Shown here in pieces: positions 49,239 to 57,106 of a DNA stretch of 64,000 bases (position 1 is its first letter; every line of letters starts with the position of its first letter). The notes below the pieces were generated by a model. That model was not told where the DNA came from. It made no database searches and saw nothing but the letters and a program-made list of their open reading frames with translations. A program made the position numbers and the translations under genes. The DNA comes from Ferdinandcohnia sp047246645 (GTDB lineage: Bacteria; Bacillota; Bacilli; Bacillales; Bacillaceae_L), in assembly GCF_047246645.1 (NCBI RefSeq), contig NZ_JBFOKR010000003.1, positions 62,001 through 126,000 on the forward strand, written 5' to 3'.

Positions 49239-50525
49239 ATGGCAGATTTACGGATCAATTTAGCAGGTATTGAGTCGCCTAACCCATTTTGGCTTGCTTC
49301 TGCTCCTCCAACTAACTCTGGATACCAAGTCCAGCGGGCATTTGAGGCAGGCTGGGGAGGAGCTGTTTGGAAGACTTTAGGTGACCCTATTTTAAATGTA
49401 ACATCCCGATTTGGGGCAGTTAGTTTTAATGGGCAACGGGTGGCAGGCTTTAATAATATTGAACTAATTACAGACAGACCGTTGGAGGTCAATTTAAAAG
49501 AGATTGCCGAAACGAAAAAGCTTTTTCCTAATCATACAATTATTGCTTCATTAATGGTTGAGCCGCAACAGGAGAAGTGGCATGAGATTGTAAAACGGGT
49601 AGAGGATGTAGGAGTAGATGGTTTAGAACTTAACTTTGGATGTCCACATGGGATGGCAGAAAGAGGAATGGGCTCTGCATCGGGACAGGTGCCATCGCTT
49701 GTAGAAAAGCAGACCTATTGGGTAAAAGAGGTTTCGAAAACGCCGGTTATTGTTAAGCTGACTCCAAATATAACTGATATTACCGCTACTGCTGAAGCTG
49801 CTGTTAGAGGTGGAGCGGATGCGATTAGTATGATAAATACAATTAATAGTTTAGCTGGAGTGGATCTGGATACATGGAATACCATCCCTCATGTAGCTGG
49901 AAAAGGAGCTCATGGTGGATATTGTGGCCCGGCTGTGAAACCTATTGCCCTTCATATGGTGGGAGAATGTGCCCGAAACCCATATATTCCTGTGCCAATT
50001 TCAGGTATTGGAGGAATCTCCAATTGGAAGGATGCCGTTGAATATATGTTAATGGGGGCGGCAGGTGTTCAAGTGTGTACCGCGGTTATGCATCACGGGT
50101 TCCGTATTGTCGAAGACATGATTGAGGGACTCAGTAATTATCTTGATGAAAAAGGCATCTCTTCAGTTATGGACATTGTCGGCAAGTCAGTCCCAAAATA
50201 TTCTGATTGGGGAGACCTTGATCTCAATTATAAGATTGTTGCGAGAATCAATAATGATGTTTGTATCAACTGTAATAAGTGCCATATTGCGTGTGAAGAC
50301 GCATCTCATCAATGTATTGACATGCTGAAGGATGGAAATGGATACAACATTTTAAAGGTACGTGAAGAGGATTGTGTGGGTTGTAACCTTTGCTCAATTG
50401 TATGTCCCGTTGATGGTGCAATTGACATGGTTGAGTTACCAAGCGAGCTTCCACCGATGTCATGGAATGAACGTCAAGCAGCCCTAGGTGCAGTAGCGTG
50501 TAAAGTGGACTCAGTAAAAAAATAA
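49239..50525 (+). CDS. preA: Dihydropyrimidine dehydrogenase, catalytic subunit
   Basis: A 428-residue subunit: an FMN-binding dihydroorotate-dehydrogenase-like barrel (residues 1-320; NLAGIESPNPFWLASAPPTNSG, LELNFGCPHGMAERGMGSASGQ, KLTPNITDI) and a C-terminal ferredoxin part with two 4Fe-4S motifs (CINCNKCHIACEDAS and CVGCNLCSIVCPVDG). It reduces uracil to 5,6-dihydrouracil with electrons from PreT. ATG 49239 follows AAAAAGGAGGA. The neighbours preT and dihydropyrimidinase confirm the pathway. Confidence 0.93.
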   Translation: MADLRINLAGIESPNPFWLASAPPTNSGYQVQRAFEAGWGGAVWKTLGDPILNVTSRFGAVSFNGQRVAGFNNIELITDRPLEVNLKEIAETKKLFPNHTIIASLMVEPQQEKWHEIVKRVEDVGVDGLELNFGCPHGMAERGMGSASGQVPSLVEKQTYWVKEVSKTPVIVKLTPNITDITATAEAAVRGGADAISMINTINSLAGVDLDTWNTIPHVAGKGAHGGYCGPAVKPIALHMVGECARNPYIPVPISGIGGISNWKDAVEYMLMGAAGVQVCTAVMHHGFRIVEDMIEGLSNYLDEKGISSVMDIVGKSVPKYSDWGDLDLNYKIVARINNDVCINCNKCHIACEDASHQCIDMLKDGNGYNILKVREEDCVGCNLCSIVCPVDGAIDMVELPSELPPMSWNERQAALGAVACKVDSVKK

Positions 50526-50536
50526 GGAGGATTAGT

Positions 50537-51955
50537 ATGAAGAAACTGATTAAAAATGGAACCATTGTAACTGCAACAGATACCTTTCAAGCAGATATTT
50601 TTATTGAAAATGGAGTAATCAGTCAAATCGGAGAAAACCTCGCATCTAGAGGGGCTGAAATTGTAGATGCGAAAGGATGCTATGTATTTCCAGGAGGCAT
50701 TGACCCCCATACTCATTTAGAGATGCCGTTTGGAGGAACTGTTACAAAGGATGATTTTGAAACAGGTACAATTGCTGCAGCATTCGGTGGCACAACGACA
50801 GTCATTGATTTTTGCATTACGAATAAAGGAGAGCCATTAAAAAACTCAATTGATGTATGGCATGCAAAATCAAGGGATAAAGCTGTTATTGATTATGGGT
50901 TCCACCTTATGATCGGCGAAATAAATGAAACAGTGCTAGATGAACTCCCATCAGTTATCGAGGAAGAGGGAATAACATCGTTTAAAGTTTTTATGGCGTA
51001 TAAAAATGTACTACAAGCTGATGATGAAACATTGTTTAATACATTGGTTGCTGCGAAAGAACTTGGTGCCCTTGTTATGGTTCACGCTGAGAATGGGGAT
51101 GTAATTGATTACTTAGTGAAGAAGGCATTAGCCGAAGGAAATACAGATCCCATTTATCATGCGTTAACTCGTCCGCCGGAAATTGAAGGAGAAGCAACAG
51201 GAAGAGCCGCTACTTTTACTGGACTTACTAATTCACAGCTTTATGTTGTTCACGTGTCATGTGCTGAGGCTGCAGCTAAAATAGCAGAGGCAAGAAGTAA
51301 AGGGTTTGAAGTGTGGGGAGAAACATGTCCGCAATATTTAGTCCTAGATCAAACCTATTTAGAAAAGCCTAATTTTGAAGGTGCAAAATATGTTTGGTCA
51401 CCACCTTTACGTGAGAAATGGAATCAGGAAGTCCTTTGGAATGCACTTAAAACAGGTCAACTTCAAACAGTTGGATCTGATCAATGTTCATTTGATTTTA
51501 AAGGCCAAAAGGATTTAGGAAAAGGTGATTTTTCAAAGATTCCAAATGGGGGTCCAATCATTGAAGACCGTATGACACTTCTTTTCTCAGAAGGTGTGAA
51601 AAAGGGAAGAATCTCATTAAATCAATTTGTTGATATTACGTCAACACGAATTGCAAAGCTGTTCGGCTTGTACCCTAAAAAAGGGACAATTGCAGTTGGA
51701 GTAGATGCAGATGTCGTTATTTTTGATCCAACAGTAGAAAGAACCATTTCCGCTGAAACTCATCATATGGCTGTAGATTATAGTGCATTTGAAGGTATGG
51801 AGGTTACAGGTGAGCCGGTAACAGTACTATCACGTGGAGAATTTGTCATAAGAGATAAGCAATTCGTTGGTAAGCTTGGGGCAGGGCAATATTTGAAACG
51901 CGCAAAGTATGGGGAAAGCGTTGAAATAAACAAAAATAAAACTGTTACAATGTAA
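50537..51955 (+). CDS. hydA: Dihydropyrimidinase
   Basis: A 472-residue cyclic amidohydrolase with the metal-binding signature GGIDPHTHLEMPFGG, the carboxylated lysine in SFKVFMAYKN (about residue 150), H in MVHAENGD, H in VVHVSCAEA and the late Asp in GSDQCSFDF. It opens dihydrouracil to N-carbamoyl-beta-alanine, step two of the pathway. ATG 50537 follows AAGGAGG, 11 bases after preA. A perfect inverted repeat follows at 51967. Confidence 0.93.
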   Translation: MKKLIKNGTIVTATDTFQADIFIENGVISQIGENLASRGAEIVDAKGCYVFPGGIDPHTHLEMPFGGTVTKDDFETGTIAAAFGGTTTVIDFCITNKGEPLKNSIDVWHAKSRDKAVIDYGFHLMIGEINETVLDELPSVIEEEGITSFKVFMAYKNVLQADDETLFNTLVAAKELGALVMVHAENGDVIDYLVKKALAEGNTDPIYHALTRPPEIEGEATGRAATFTGLTNSQLYVVHVSCAEAAAKIAEARSKGFEVWGETCPQYLVLDQTYLEKPNFEGAKYVWSPPLREKWNQEVLWNALKTGQLQTVGSDQCSFDFKGQKDLGKGDFSKIPNGGPIIEDRMTLLFSEGVKKGRISLNQFVDITSTRIAKLFGLYPKKGTIAVGVDADVVIFDPTVERTISAETHHMAVDYSAFEGMEVTGEPVTVLSRGEFVIRDKQFVGKLGAGQYLKRAKYGESVEINKNKTVTM

Positions 51956-51966
51956 CCCTTTGTTAA

Positions 51967-51996
51967 TGAGGGAAAGGAGAAATCGCCTTTCCCTCA
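51967..51996 (+). terminator. Hairpin between hydA and the NCS1 permease gene
   Basis: TGAGGGAAAGG and CCTTTCCCTCA form a perfect 11-bp stem. Only AATATAG follows, so it may be an mRNA-stabilising or partial termination hairpin. Confidence 0.5.
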
Positions 51997-52060
51997 AATA
52001 TAGCTGATATTTTACGAGTAAATATTTCAGAATATTAAGAATACTAAAAGGGGTGTTTCA

Positions 52061-53536
52061 ATGAAAAGCAAAAGTAATTATCTGAAGTCTCCAGATCTAC
52101 TGCCGATTGGTCATGGAGAACGAAAAATCAGTACCTTTGGTTTTGCGGTCATTTGGGTTGGAATGGCTGTAGTGTTAGCTGCATTTGCCATTGGAGGAGA
52201 TGGGATTAAACATTTACCCTTAGCATGGGTAATCGTCGCTACCATCGTTGGATCCGTGTTAATTGGGATCTTCATGACAATAATTGGTGATATTGGGGTC
52301 GAACATGGGCTATCCTTCCCAGTTTATATGAGGGCACCATTTGGTACGCTAGGTACTCATATACCATCGTTAGTCCGTGGTGTTACAGCATCATGTTGGT
52401 TTGGTATCAATACGTATTTTGGGTCTACCGCAATGAACGCCATATTAAACGCCCTATTTGGTTTTGATAATTGGTTCGTCTGTTTCTTGATATTCGCTGC
52501 CGCCCAATTAATTAACACTGCTCTAGGTATTAAGGCAATTGAGAGATTCGCAGATTTAGCAGCACCAATCATTATCATAATTTCTGCTTGGATGTATGTT
52601 GCTCTCTCAGATAGAGCAGTTGAGCAGGGAAGAGATGTCTGGACATGGGTTGAAAGCCCAGTTACAGGAGGCGCAGCATTTACTGCATTTATGGTAGTTG
52701 TAATGGCAAACATGGGCTTCTGGGCGACACTTGCAGCTGACATGCCGTCACTTTCTAGATTTTTTAAGGCACCAAAGTATGAACGCAACTGGTTTAAGCG
52801 AAATAAAGCGCAAATAGCTGGTAGTGTTATTGCCATGCCACTTGTGAATTTGTTTATGGTTGTCATTGGTGCAGTTTCTTATGTTGCTGTACTTAACTAT
52901 GACCCGGTTGTAGGTTTACAAGAGGCAGCAAGTGGATTTATCTTAGGTATTCTATTATTAATGATTGTACTTGCACAATGGTCGACAAATACATCTGCAA
53001 ACGTTGTTCCTGCTGCAACCATATTCTCAAATGTTGGAGGACCAAAGGTTCCATTCTGGGCTGGGGTTATTTTAGCTGGTATTGTTGGGATTGTGGTTCA
53101 ACCATGGAATCTCTTTGGAGTAATCATTCCAGCGTTATTAATTATCGGAGGGATTTTGTCCGCAATCGTAGGAATTCTGTTTACAGATTACTATGTACTT
53201 CGAAAAAGAAGAGTCAACGTTCCAGAGTTATATGAGGAAGATGGACAGTTTAAATATTCAAGTGGTATTAACTGGGCAGGGATGATAGCTTGGATCATTG
53301 GCGGTTTTGCTGCATATTGGTTATCAGCGTATTCCTTCTTCGTTGGTTTTGGTGTTGGAGCGATTGTGTACTATGTGTTGGCGAAACATTGGTATTTCAA
53401 AAAGTATATCCAGGCAGAGATAGAAGACCCAAGCGACGAAAAGTATCTGGGTATAACGGTTGGACGTGACTGGGAGATTGCCACTGCTGAGGAGTTAGTA
53501 GTTGTACCTGACGCACCAGTTGATACGAAAGCTTAA
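52061..53536 (+). CDS. NCS1-family permease (pyrimidine base or allantoin type)
   Basis: A 491-residue permease with about twelve membrane helices of the nucleobase:cation symporter-1 family (LPIGHGERKISTFGFAVIWVGMAVVLAAFAIGG, FPVYMRAPFGTLGTHIPSLVRGVTASCWFGINTYFGS, ADMPSLSRFFKAPK). Relatives import uracil, thymine, hydantoin, cytosine or allantoin. The surrounding dihydropyrimidine genes favour a pyrimidine or its dihydro-derivative. ATG 52061 follows AAAGGGGTG. Confidence 0.88.
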   Translation: MKSKSNYLKSPDLLPIGHGERKISTFGFAVIWVGMAVVLAAFAIGGDGIKHLPLAWVIVATIVGSVLIGIFMTIIGDIGVEHGLSFPVYMRAPFGTLGTHIPSLVRGVTASCWFGINTYFGSTAMNAILNALFGFDNWFVCFLIFAAAQLINTALGIKAIERFADLAAPIIIIISAWMYVALSDRAVEQGRDVWTWVESPVTGGAAFTAFMVVVMANMGFWATLAADMPSLSRFFKAPKYERNWFKRNKAQIAGSVIAMPLVNLFMVVIGAVSYVAVLNYDPVVGLQEAASGFILGILLLMIVLAQWSTNTSANVVPAATIFSNVGGPKVPFWAGVILAGIVGIVVQPWNLFGVIIPALLIIGGILSAIVGILFTDYYVLRKRRVNVPELYEEDGQFKYSSGINWAGMIAWIIGGFAAYWLSAYSFFVGFGVGAIVYYVLAKHWYFKKYIQAEIEDPSDEKYLGITVGRDWEIATAEELVVVPDAPVDTKA

Positions 53537-53575
53537 TTTATATTGGTACCATTTTTTAGAAAGGGTGTTTTAGGA

Positions 53576-53794
53576 ATGTCAGAATACCAACAGTTTCTAC
53601 AGGAACGAGATCGAATAGATTTCTTGCTGCAAAAAGGATATAAAATTGCCAGCATTACAGAGAATCTAAATGGGGCTTATGTGAATTTTGAGAATGGGAA
53701 GAACGCTGAAGCGGAAACGTTGCATATTGTTACACCTGAGGGGAGGAAGTATTTCTCGGTTATGCTGATTAAGCAGCAAAAGGAAGGTGCTTGA
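53576..53794 (+). CDS. Small conserved protein of the pyrimidine cluster
   Basis: A 72-residue soluble protein (MSEYQQFLQERDRIDFLLQKGYKIASITENLNGAYVNFENG...LHIVTPEGRKYFSVMLIKQ). ATG 53576 follows AGGGTGTTTTAGGA; upstream in-frame codons lack a site. It starts 40 bases after the permease and is co-oriented, so it may be cotranscribed. I recognise no family. Confidence 0.6.
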   Translation: MSEYQQFLQERDRIDFLLQKGYKIASITENLNGAYVNFENGKNAEAETLHIVTPEGRKYFSVMLIKQQKEGA

Positions 53795-53834
53795 GTTCTT
53801 TCACTGTCTGATGCTTGTGGAGAGTTTGATGGTT

Positions 53835-53872
53835 ATCGACCGAAAAGTTGATGAGGAAGGTTTTCGGTCGAT
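53835..53872. repeat. Inverted repeat bordering the 52-bp array
   Basis: ATCGACCGAAAA and TTTTCGGTCGAT are perfect 12-bp arms with a 14-base loop. The ATCGACCGA core occurs again at about 53887, and its complement GGTCGAT is part of each 52-bp unit downstream. Confidence 0.65.
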
Positions 53873-53916
53873 GAGACTTGATGTAATCGACCGAGATTGG
53901 GAACTGAAATGGTTGT

Positions 53917-54320
53917 GGGTCGATTAGAGGTGTTCTAACAGCCCGAGAAAGAGTAGTGAAGAGAAGTTGGGTCGATTAAAGGTGTTCTAACTGCCCGAGA
54001 AAGTGTAGTGAAGAAGAGTTGGGTCGATAAGAAGTGTTCTAACTGCCCGAGAAAGTGTAGTGAAGGAGATTTGGGTCGATAAGAAGTGTTCTAACAGCCC
54101 GAGAAAGAGTAGTGAAGAGAAGTTGGGTCGATTAAAGGTGTTCTAACTGCCCGAGAAAGTGTNNNNNNNNNNNNNNNNNNNNNNNNNNNNNNNNNNNNNN
54201 NNNNNNNNNNNNNNNNNNNNNNNNNNNNNNNNNNNNNNNNNNNNNNNNNNNNNNNNNNNNNNAGTGAAGCGGAGTTGGGTCGATAAGAACGTCCTGTTTA
54301 GAGGTGTTCCTAGCCCATAT
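53917..54320. repeat. 52-bp tandem repeat array, interrupted by an assembly gap
   Basis: GGGTCGAT starts at 53917, 53969, 54021, 54073 and 54125, an exact 52-bp period, and again at 54277 after the gap. Units also share GTGTTCTAACTGCCCGAGAA and AGTGTAGTGAAG. At least six copies exist; the true number is hidden by the gap. The last copy is diverged. No coding frame is supported. The array, with its bordering inverted repeat, fills the 599-bp space between genes. Confidence 0.85.
54163..54262. other. Assembly gap of 100 N
   Basis: Exactly 100 N inside the tandem repeat, a standard placeholder, so the real missing length is unknown. Confidence 0.98.
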
Positions 54321-54393
54321 TCTATCATCTCCATCCATTTGTAAATACAGAATCTAGCTTTCTAGTCTTTTCACCTTGAAAGGAGGTTTATCA

Positions 54394-54624
54394 GTGGAAT
54401 ATTCTTTAAAGTCAAAAGAAAGTGCTTTTCCGTGTGAAGTCACAATAGATGATGACAACGGACGCTACATGATTAGAAAAGCAGATTCGAGCGGTGAGAT
54501 ATTTAATACGCCTTTAGAATTAATTCGTTGGGTACTTGAGAATTGGACTCCAGATGATTTTTATGATCAAGAGCAATTTAATCAGATGGTTGAGGAATTT
54601 CAAATGCATTTTGAAGGCAAGTAA
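54394..54624 (+). CDS. Small acidic protein, 76 residues
   Basis: GTG 54394 follows AAAGGAGG with ideal spacing and opens a 76-residue acidic protein (MEYSLKSKESAFPCEVTIDDDNGRYMIRKADSSGEIFNTPLELIRWVLENWTPDDFYDQEQF...). The frame continues upstream to 54376, but that would overlap the ribosome site. No family recognised; soluble. A strong terminator follows. Confidence 0.65.
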   Translation: MEYSLKSKESAFPCEVTIDDDNGRYMIRKADSSGEIFNTPLELIRWVLENWTPDDFYDQEQFNQMVEEFQMHFEGK

Positions 54625-54632
54625 GGTTTAGG

Positions 54633-54656
54633 GGCTCCTTTTTGGGGAGCCTTTTT
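54633..54656 (+). terminator. Terminator of the 76-residue protein gene
   Basis: GGCTCC and GGAGCC pair around a 7-base loop and are followed by TTTTT. Confidence 0.75.
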
Positions 54657-54670
54657 GATGCTATTACAGT

Positions 54671-54704
54671 AAAAAACGAATGTAGAAAAATGTCTACATT
54701 CGTT
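54671..54704 (-). terminator. Terminator of the 37-residue protein gene
   Basis: On the minus strand AACGAATGTAGA and TCTACATTCGTT form a 12-bp stem followed by TTTTA. Confidence 0.75.
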
Positions 54705-54711
54705 ACTATTT

Positions 54712-54825
54712 TTATTTATTACTAAAATAATCTTTAAAGGCTTGGGTTATTTCTATTCCTTGGTAGATAAACAAACTTGTTACAGTGAATGAACATAAAC
54801 CAATCATAATGAATCGAAACCACAT
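54712..54825 (-). CDS. Tiny membrane protein, 37 residues
   Basis: On the minus strand ATG 54825 follows GGAGGAAAAGAAT and encodes 37 residues (MWFRFIMIGLCSFTVTSLFIYQG...) with a single membrane helix and a polar tail ending DYFSNK. It has a strong ribosome site and a terminator just past the stop, so it is probably expressed despite its size. No family recognised. Confidence 0.6.
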   Translation of the reverse strand: MWFRFIMIGLCSFTVTSLFIYQGIEITQAFKDYFSNK

Positions 54826-54857
54826 ATTCTTTTCCTCCTTGATTAGAATGTTAAAAT

Positions 54858-55160
54858 TCAAGGAGTTTTGATCACATAATTTGATTGATAAAAAATAGTC
54901 GTTACCAATCTTTTTCTTCGAATAAACAGAGCAACATCATGACCATTGATAAACAGTGCTATGAATAATACTGTAAAAAAAATACTGGCAATAGCACCAA
55001 ACAGCTTATGTTCATCATCATCGAGGTGGAAGGGACTATCAGTAGAGCTGCTTATTGTAACAGTTGTTTCCTCAATCGCCACTGATACCTGTGAAATAGC
55101 AGTAGTTACTGACATGAAACAAACAAATAATAAGATCAAAAGGATTATTTGTTTTTTCAT
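54858..55160 (-). CDS. Exported membrane protein of unknown function
   Basis: About 100 residues: an N-terminal signal or anchor (MKKQIILLILLFVCFMSVTTA), a short extracellular acidic Ser/Thr-rich part (EETTVTISSSTDSPFHLDDDEHK), a second membrane helix (LFGAIASIFFTVLFIALFING) and a basic cytoplasmic tail (FIRRKRLV). ATG 55160 gives the cleanest signal; AAAGGGGTG lies 10 bases before it. No family recognised. It follows the tiny gene on the same strand. Confidence 0.6.
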   Translation of the reverse strand: MKKQIILLILLFVCFMSVTTAISQVSVAIEETTVTISSSTDSPFHLDDDEHKLFGAIASIFFTVLFIALFINGHDVALFIRRKRLVTTIFYQSNYVIKTP

Positions 55161-55340
55161 TTCTAACATCACCCCTTTGTTAATGTTATTATCTTACGCC
55201 CTTTACATCTGAAAATCTAGAAAAAAGATTCTACAATATTTGTAAATTGGTAAATTTTATTCAGAAAATATCTCCTATCTTGTACCATAATCCCATATAA
55301 TAAAAGTATTCGAAATTTTATTATGTAGGGGAGCTGTATA

Positions 55341-56936
55341 TTGAAATCGTATATAACGGTCGAAGATATTTTATACAGGAAGCATTTTGAAAGCAGTAAA
55401 GTAATTGCCGGAGAAAAAGGTCTCAATCGACAAGTGAAATGGGTTCATGTCGTCGAAGTACTGAACATACGCAATCTTCTTCATGGAAATGAATTAATTC
55501 TCTCTACAGGTGTTGCTTGGAAGGATAATGAAGAGTATTTTATCTCCGTTGTGGAACAGTTAATTGATTCGCAGGCAGCAGGACTTTGTATCGAAATTGG
55601 AACATACACCTCACTCATCCCAACACAAGTCATAGAAATGGCTAACCAGTTTCACTTTCCTATCATTCTATTTTATAAAGAAGTGCCATTTGTTGAAATT
55701 ACCCAAGACATCCATGGCCTCCTCATCAATCGCCAATATCAAATGATTTCTGACTTAGAAAACTATTCCCAAGCACTTAATAAAAGAGTCCTAACCATCG
55801 ATCATTACGTAGAAATATTGAAGTTTATTAGAAGCTATCTTCAAGTACAGGTTATTCTTCAGTTTAGTAATAAAGAGATTCAATTTATCCCTGAAGTTAT
55901 GGAGAAAGACAGAAAGAGAATAGTAGAGTTAACAGCCCATGAGCCCAATCAATTCATTGCAAAAATACCAATCTACATAATGGGTGACAACTATGCAGAA
56001 TTGATGGTTCTTTCAGAGGAGCGGGAGCTAACCGAATTTGACCATTTAATTTTAGACCGGACAGCAACAGCACTTGCCCAACTATTCTTACGTGACTTAT
56101 ATGTAGAAGAGAGACAGCGGGTTGAAGCCACAGAGTGGATTAATCGTTGGTTAGAGGGTGAACAAGATGAAGAAGCGATTAGTGAATACCTTGCTTATCA
56201 CTCTACGAAAAGGCCAAAGGGAGCAGTTGTTTGTATATGCAAATTAGACGTAATGTCCGATTTCACAAATAGTGATTTGACGTATTTTAAAATGTATATT
56301 AGGGCCATATTCGAACAACAGGGCTTCTCACTATTTTCGATAGAAAAGCGGAATTCAATTGTTTTTATAATCCTGAATGAGCGCAGTTCAGGAACCTGGA
56401 AGAACAGGATGCATGAAGGAATTCAACGAATCATAGAGTCGGATTTACAGCTCGGTCAAGCGAAGCCCTTAATCGGTGTTGGAAAATATGTTGATGAACT
56501 GACAAATGTTCATAAAAGTTATCAAACGGCAGTAGAAACCATTCGAATTCAAGACCGTATGTCAAATCAGGCTGACAGTTATTTTTATGACGATCTTCAC
56601 ATCTTCCGGTTAATCTCTCAATTAAACAAGCATATTGATTTGCATGAAATCGTGTTGGAATATTTAGAGCCAGTCATTTCTTACGATAAAACCTACAATG
56701 GGAAGCTAATGGAAACGTTAAAGACGTACTTATCTTGTAATGGGTCCAAGCAGGAGACTGCAAAAAAGCTGTATATTGTTAGGCAAACACTATATCATCG
56801 CATTCAAAAGCTTGAGAAATTACTAGGTTCTGATTTTATGGATCATGAAAAAAGACTAGCCATCGAATTTATGATTTTGTCGTATGAGTTTTTAGTATCT
56901 TCAAAGCAACTACAAGAAAAGAAACAAATTTTGTAG
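55341..56936 (+). CDS. PucR-family transcriptional regulator of the pyrimidine cluster
   Basis: A 531-residue regulator with an N-terminal PucR domain (ITVEDILYRKHFESSKVIAGEKGLNRQVKWVHVVEVLNIRNLLHGNELILSTGVAW), a middle domain of the GGDEF-like type, and a C-terminal helix-turn-helix (CNGSKQETAKKLYIVRQTLYHRIQKLEKLLG). Proteins of this architecture activate purine or pyrimidine catabolic genes when a pathway intermediate is present. It lies between the two halves of the degradation cluster, so it is the likely activator. TTG 55341 follows TAGGGGAGC. A terminator follows. Confidence 0.88.
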   Translation: MKSYITVEDILYRKHFESSKVIAGEKGLNRQVKWVHVVEVLNIRNLLHGNELILSTGVAWKDNEEYFISVVEQLIDSQAAGLCIEIGTYTSLIPTQVIEMANQFHFPIILFYKEVPFVEITQDIHGLLINRQYQMISDLENYSQALNKRVLTIDHYVEILKFIRSYLQVQVILQFSNKEIQFIPEVMEKDRKRIVELTAHEPNQFIAKIPIYIMGDNYAELMVLSEERELTEFDHLILDRTATALAQLFLRDLYVEERQRVEATEWINRWLEGEQDEEAISEYLAYHSTKRPKGAVVCICKLDVMSDFTNSDLTYFKMYIRAIFEQQGFSLFSIEKRNSIVFIILNERSSGTWKNRMHEGIQRIIESDLQLGQAKPLIGVGKYVDELTNVHKSYQTAVETIRIQDRMSNQADSYFYDDLHIFRLISQLNKHIDLHEIVLEYLEPVISYDKTYNGKLMETLKTYLSCNGSKQETAKKLYIVRQTLYHRIQKLEKLLGSDFMDHEKRLAIEFMILSYEFLVSSKQLQEKKQIL

Positions 56937-56962
56937 CTCGCACTTGTTGCGGGCTTTTTTTC
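56936..56962 (+). terminator. Terminator of the PucR-type gene
   Basis: GCTCGCA and TGCGGGC form a 7-bp stem with one G-U pair, followed by seven T. Confidence 0.78.
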
Positions 56963-57106
56963 TTCAAGCGTTATTCAAAATGTAGAAAAAATCCAAGCGG
57001 TTATTTTACATAGTGTCTAATGAAAGCTTTTTCAAATTAAGAGATAATTTACGTATAGACTAAGGTTTCGCAAAATTTAGAAAGTAAAAGGAGGCTGTAA
57101 AAAAGT

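Noticed and set aside
53917..54320. CRISPR array
   Set aside because: The unit is an uninterrupted 52-bp tandem repeat without distinct spacers, and no cas genes are nearby.
54132..54344. Reading frames across the run of N
   Set aside because: They consist mainly of unknown residues inside an assembly gap.
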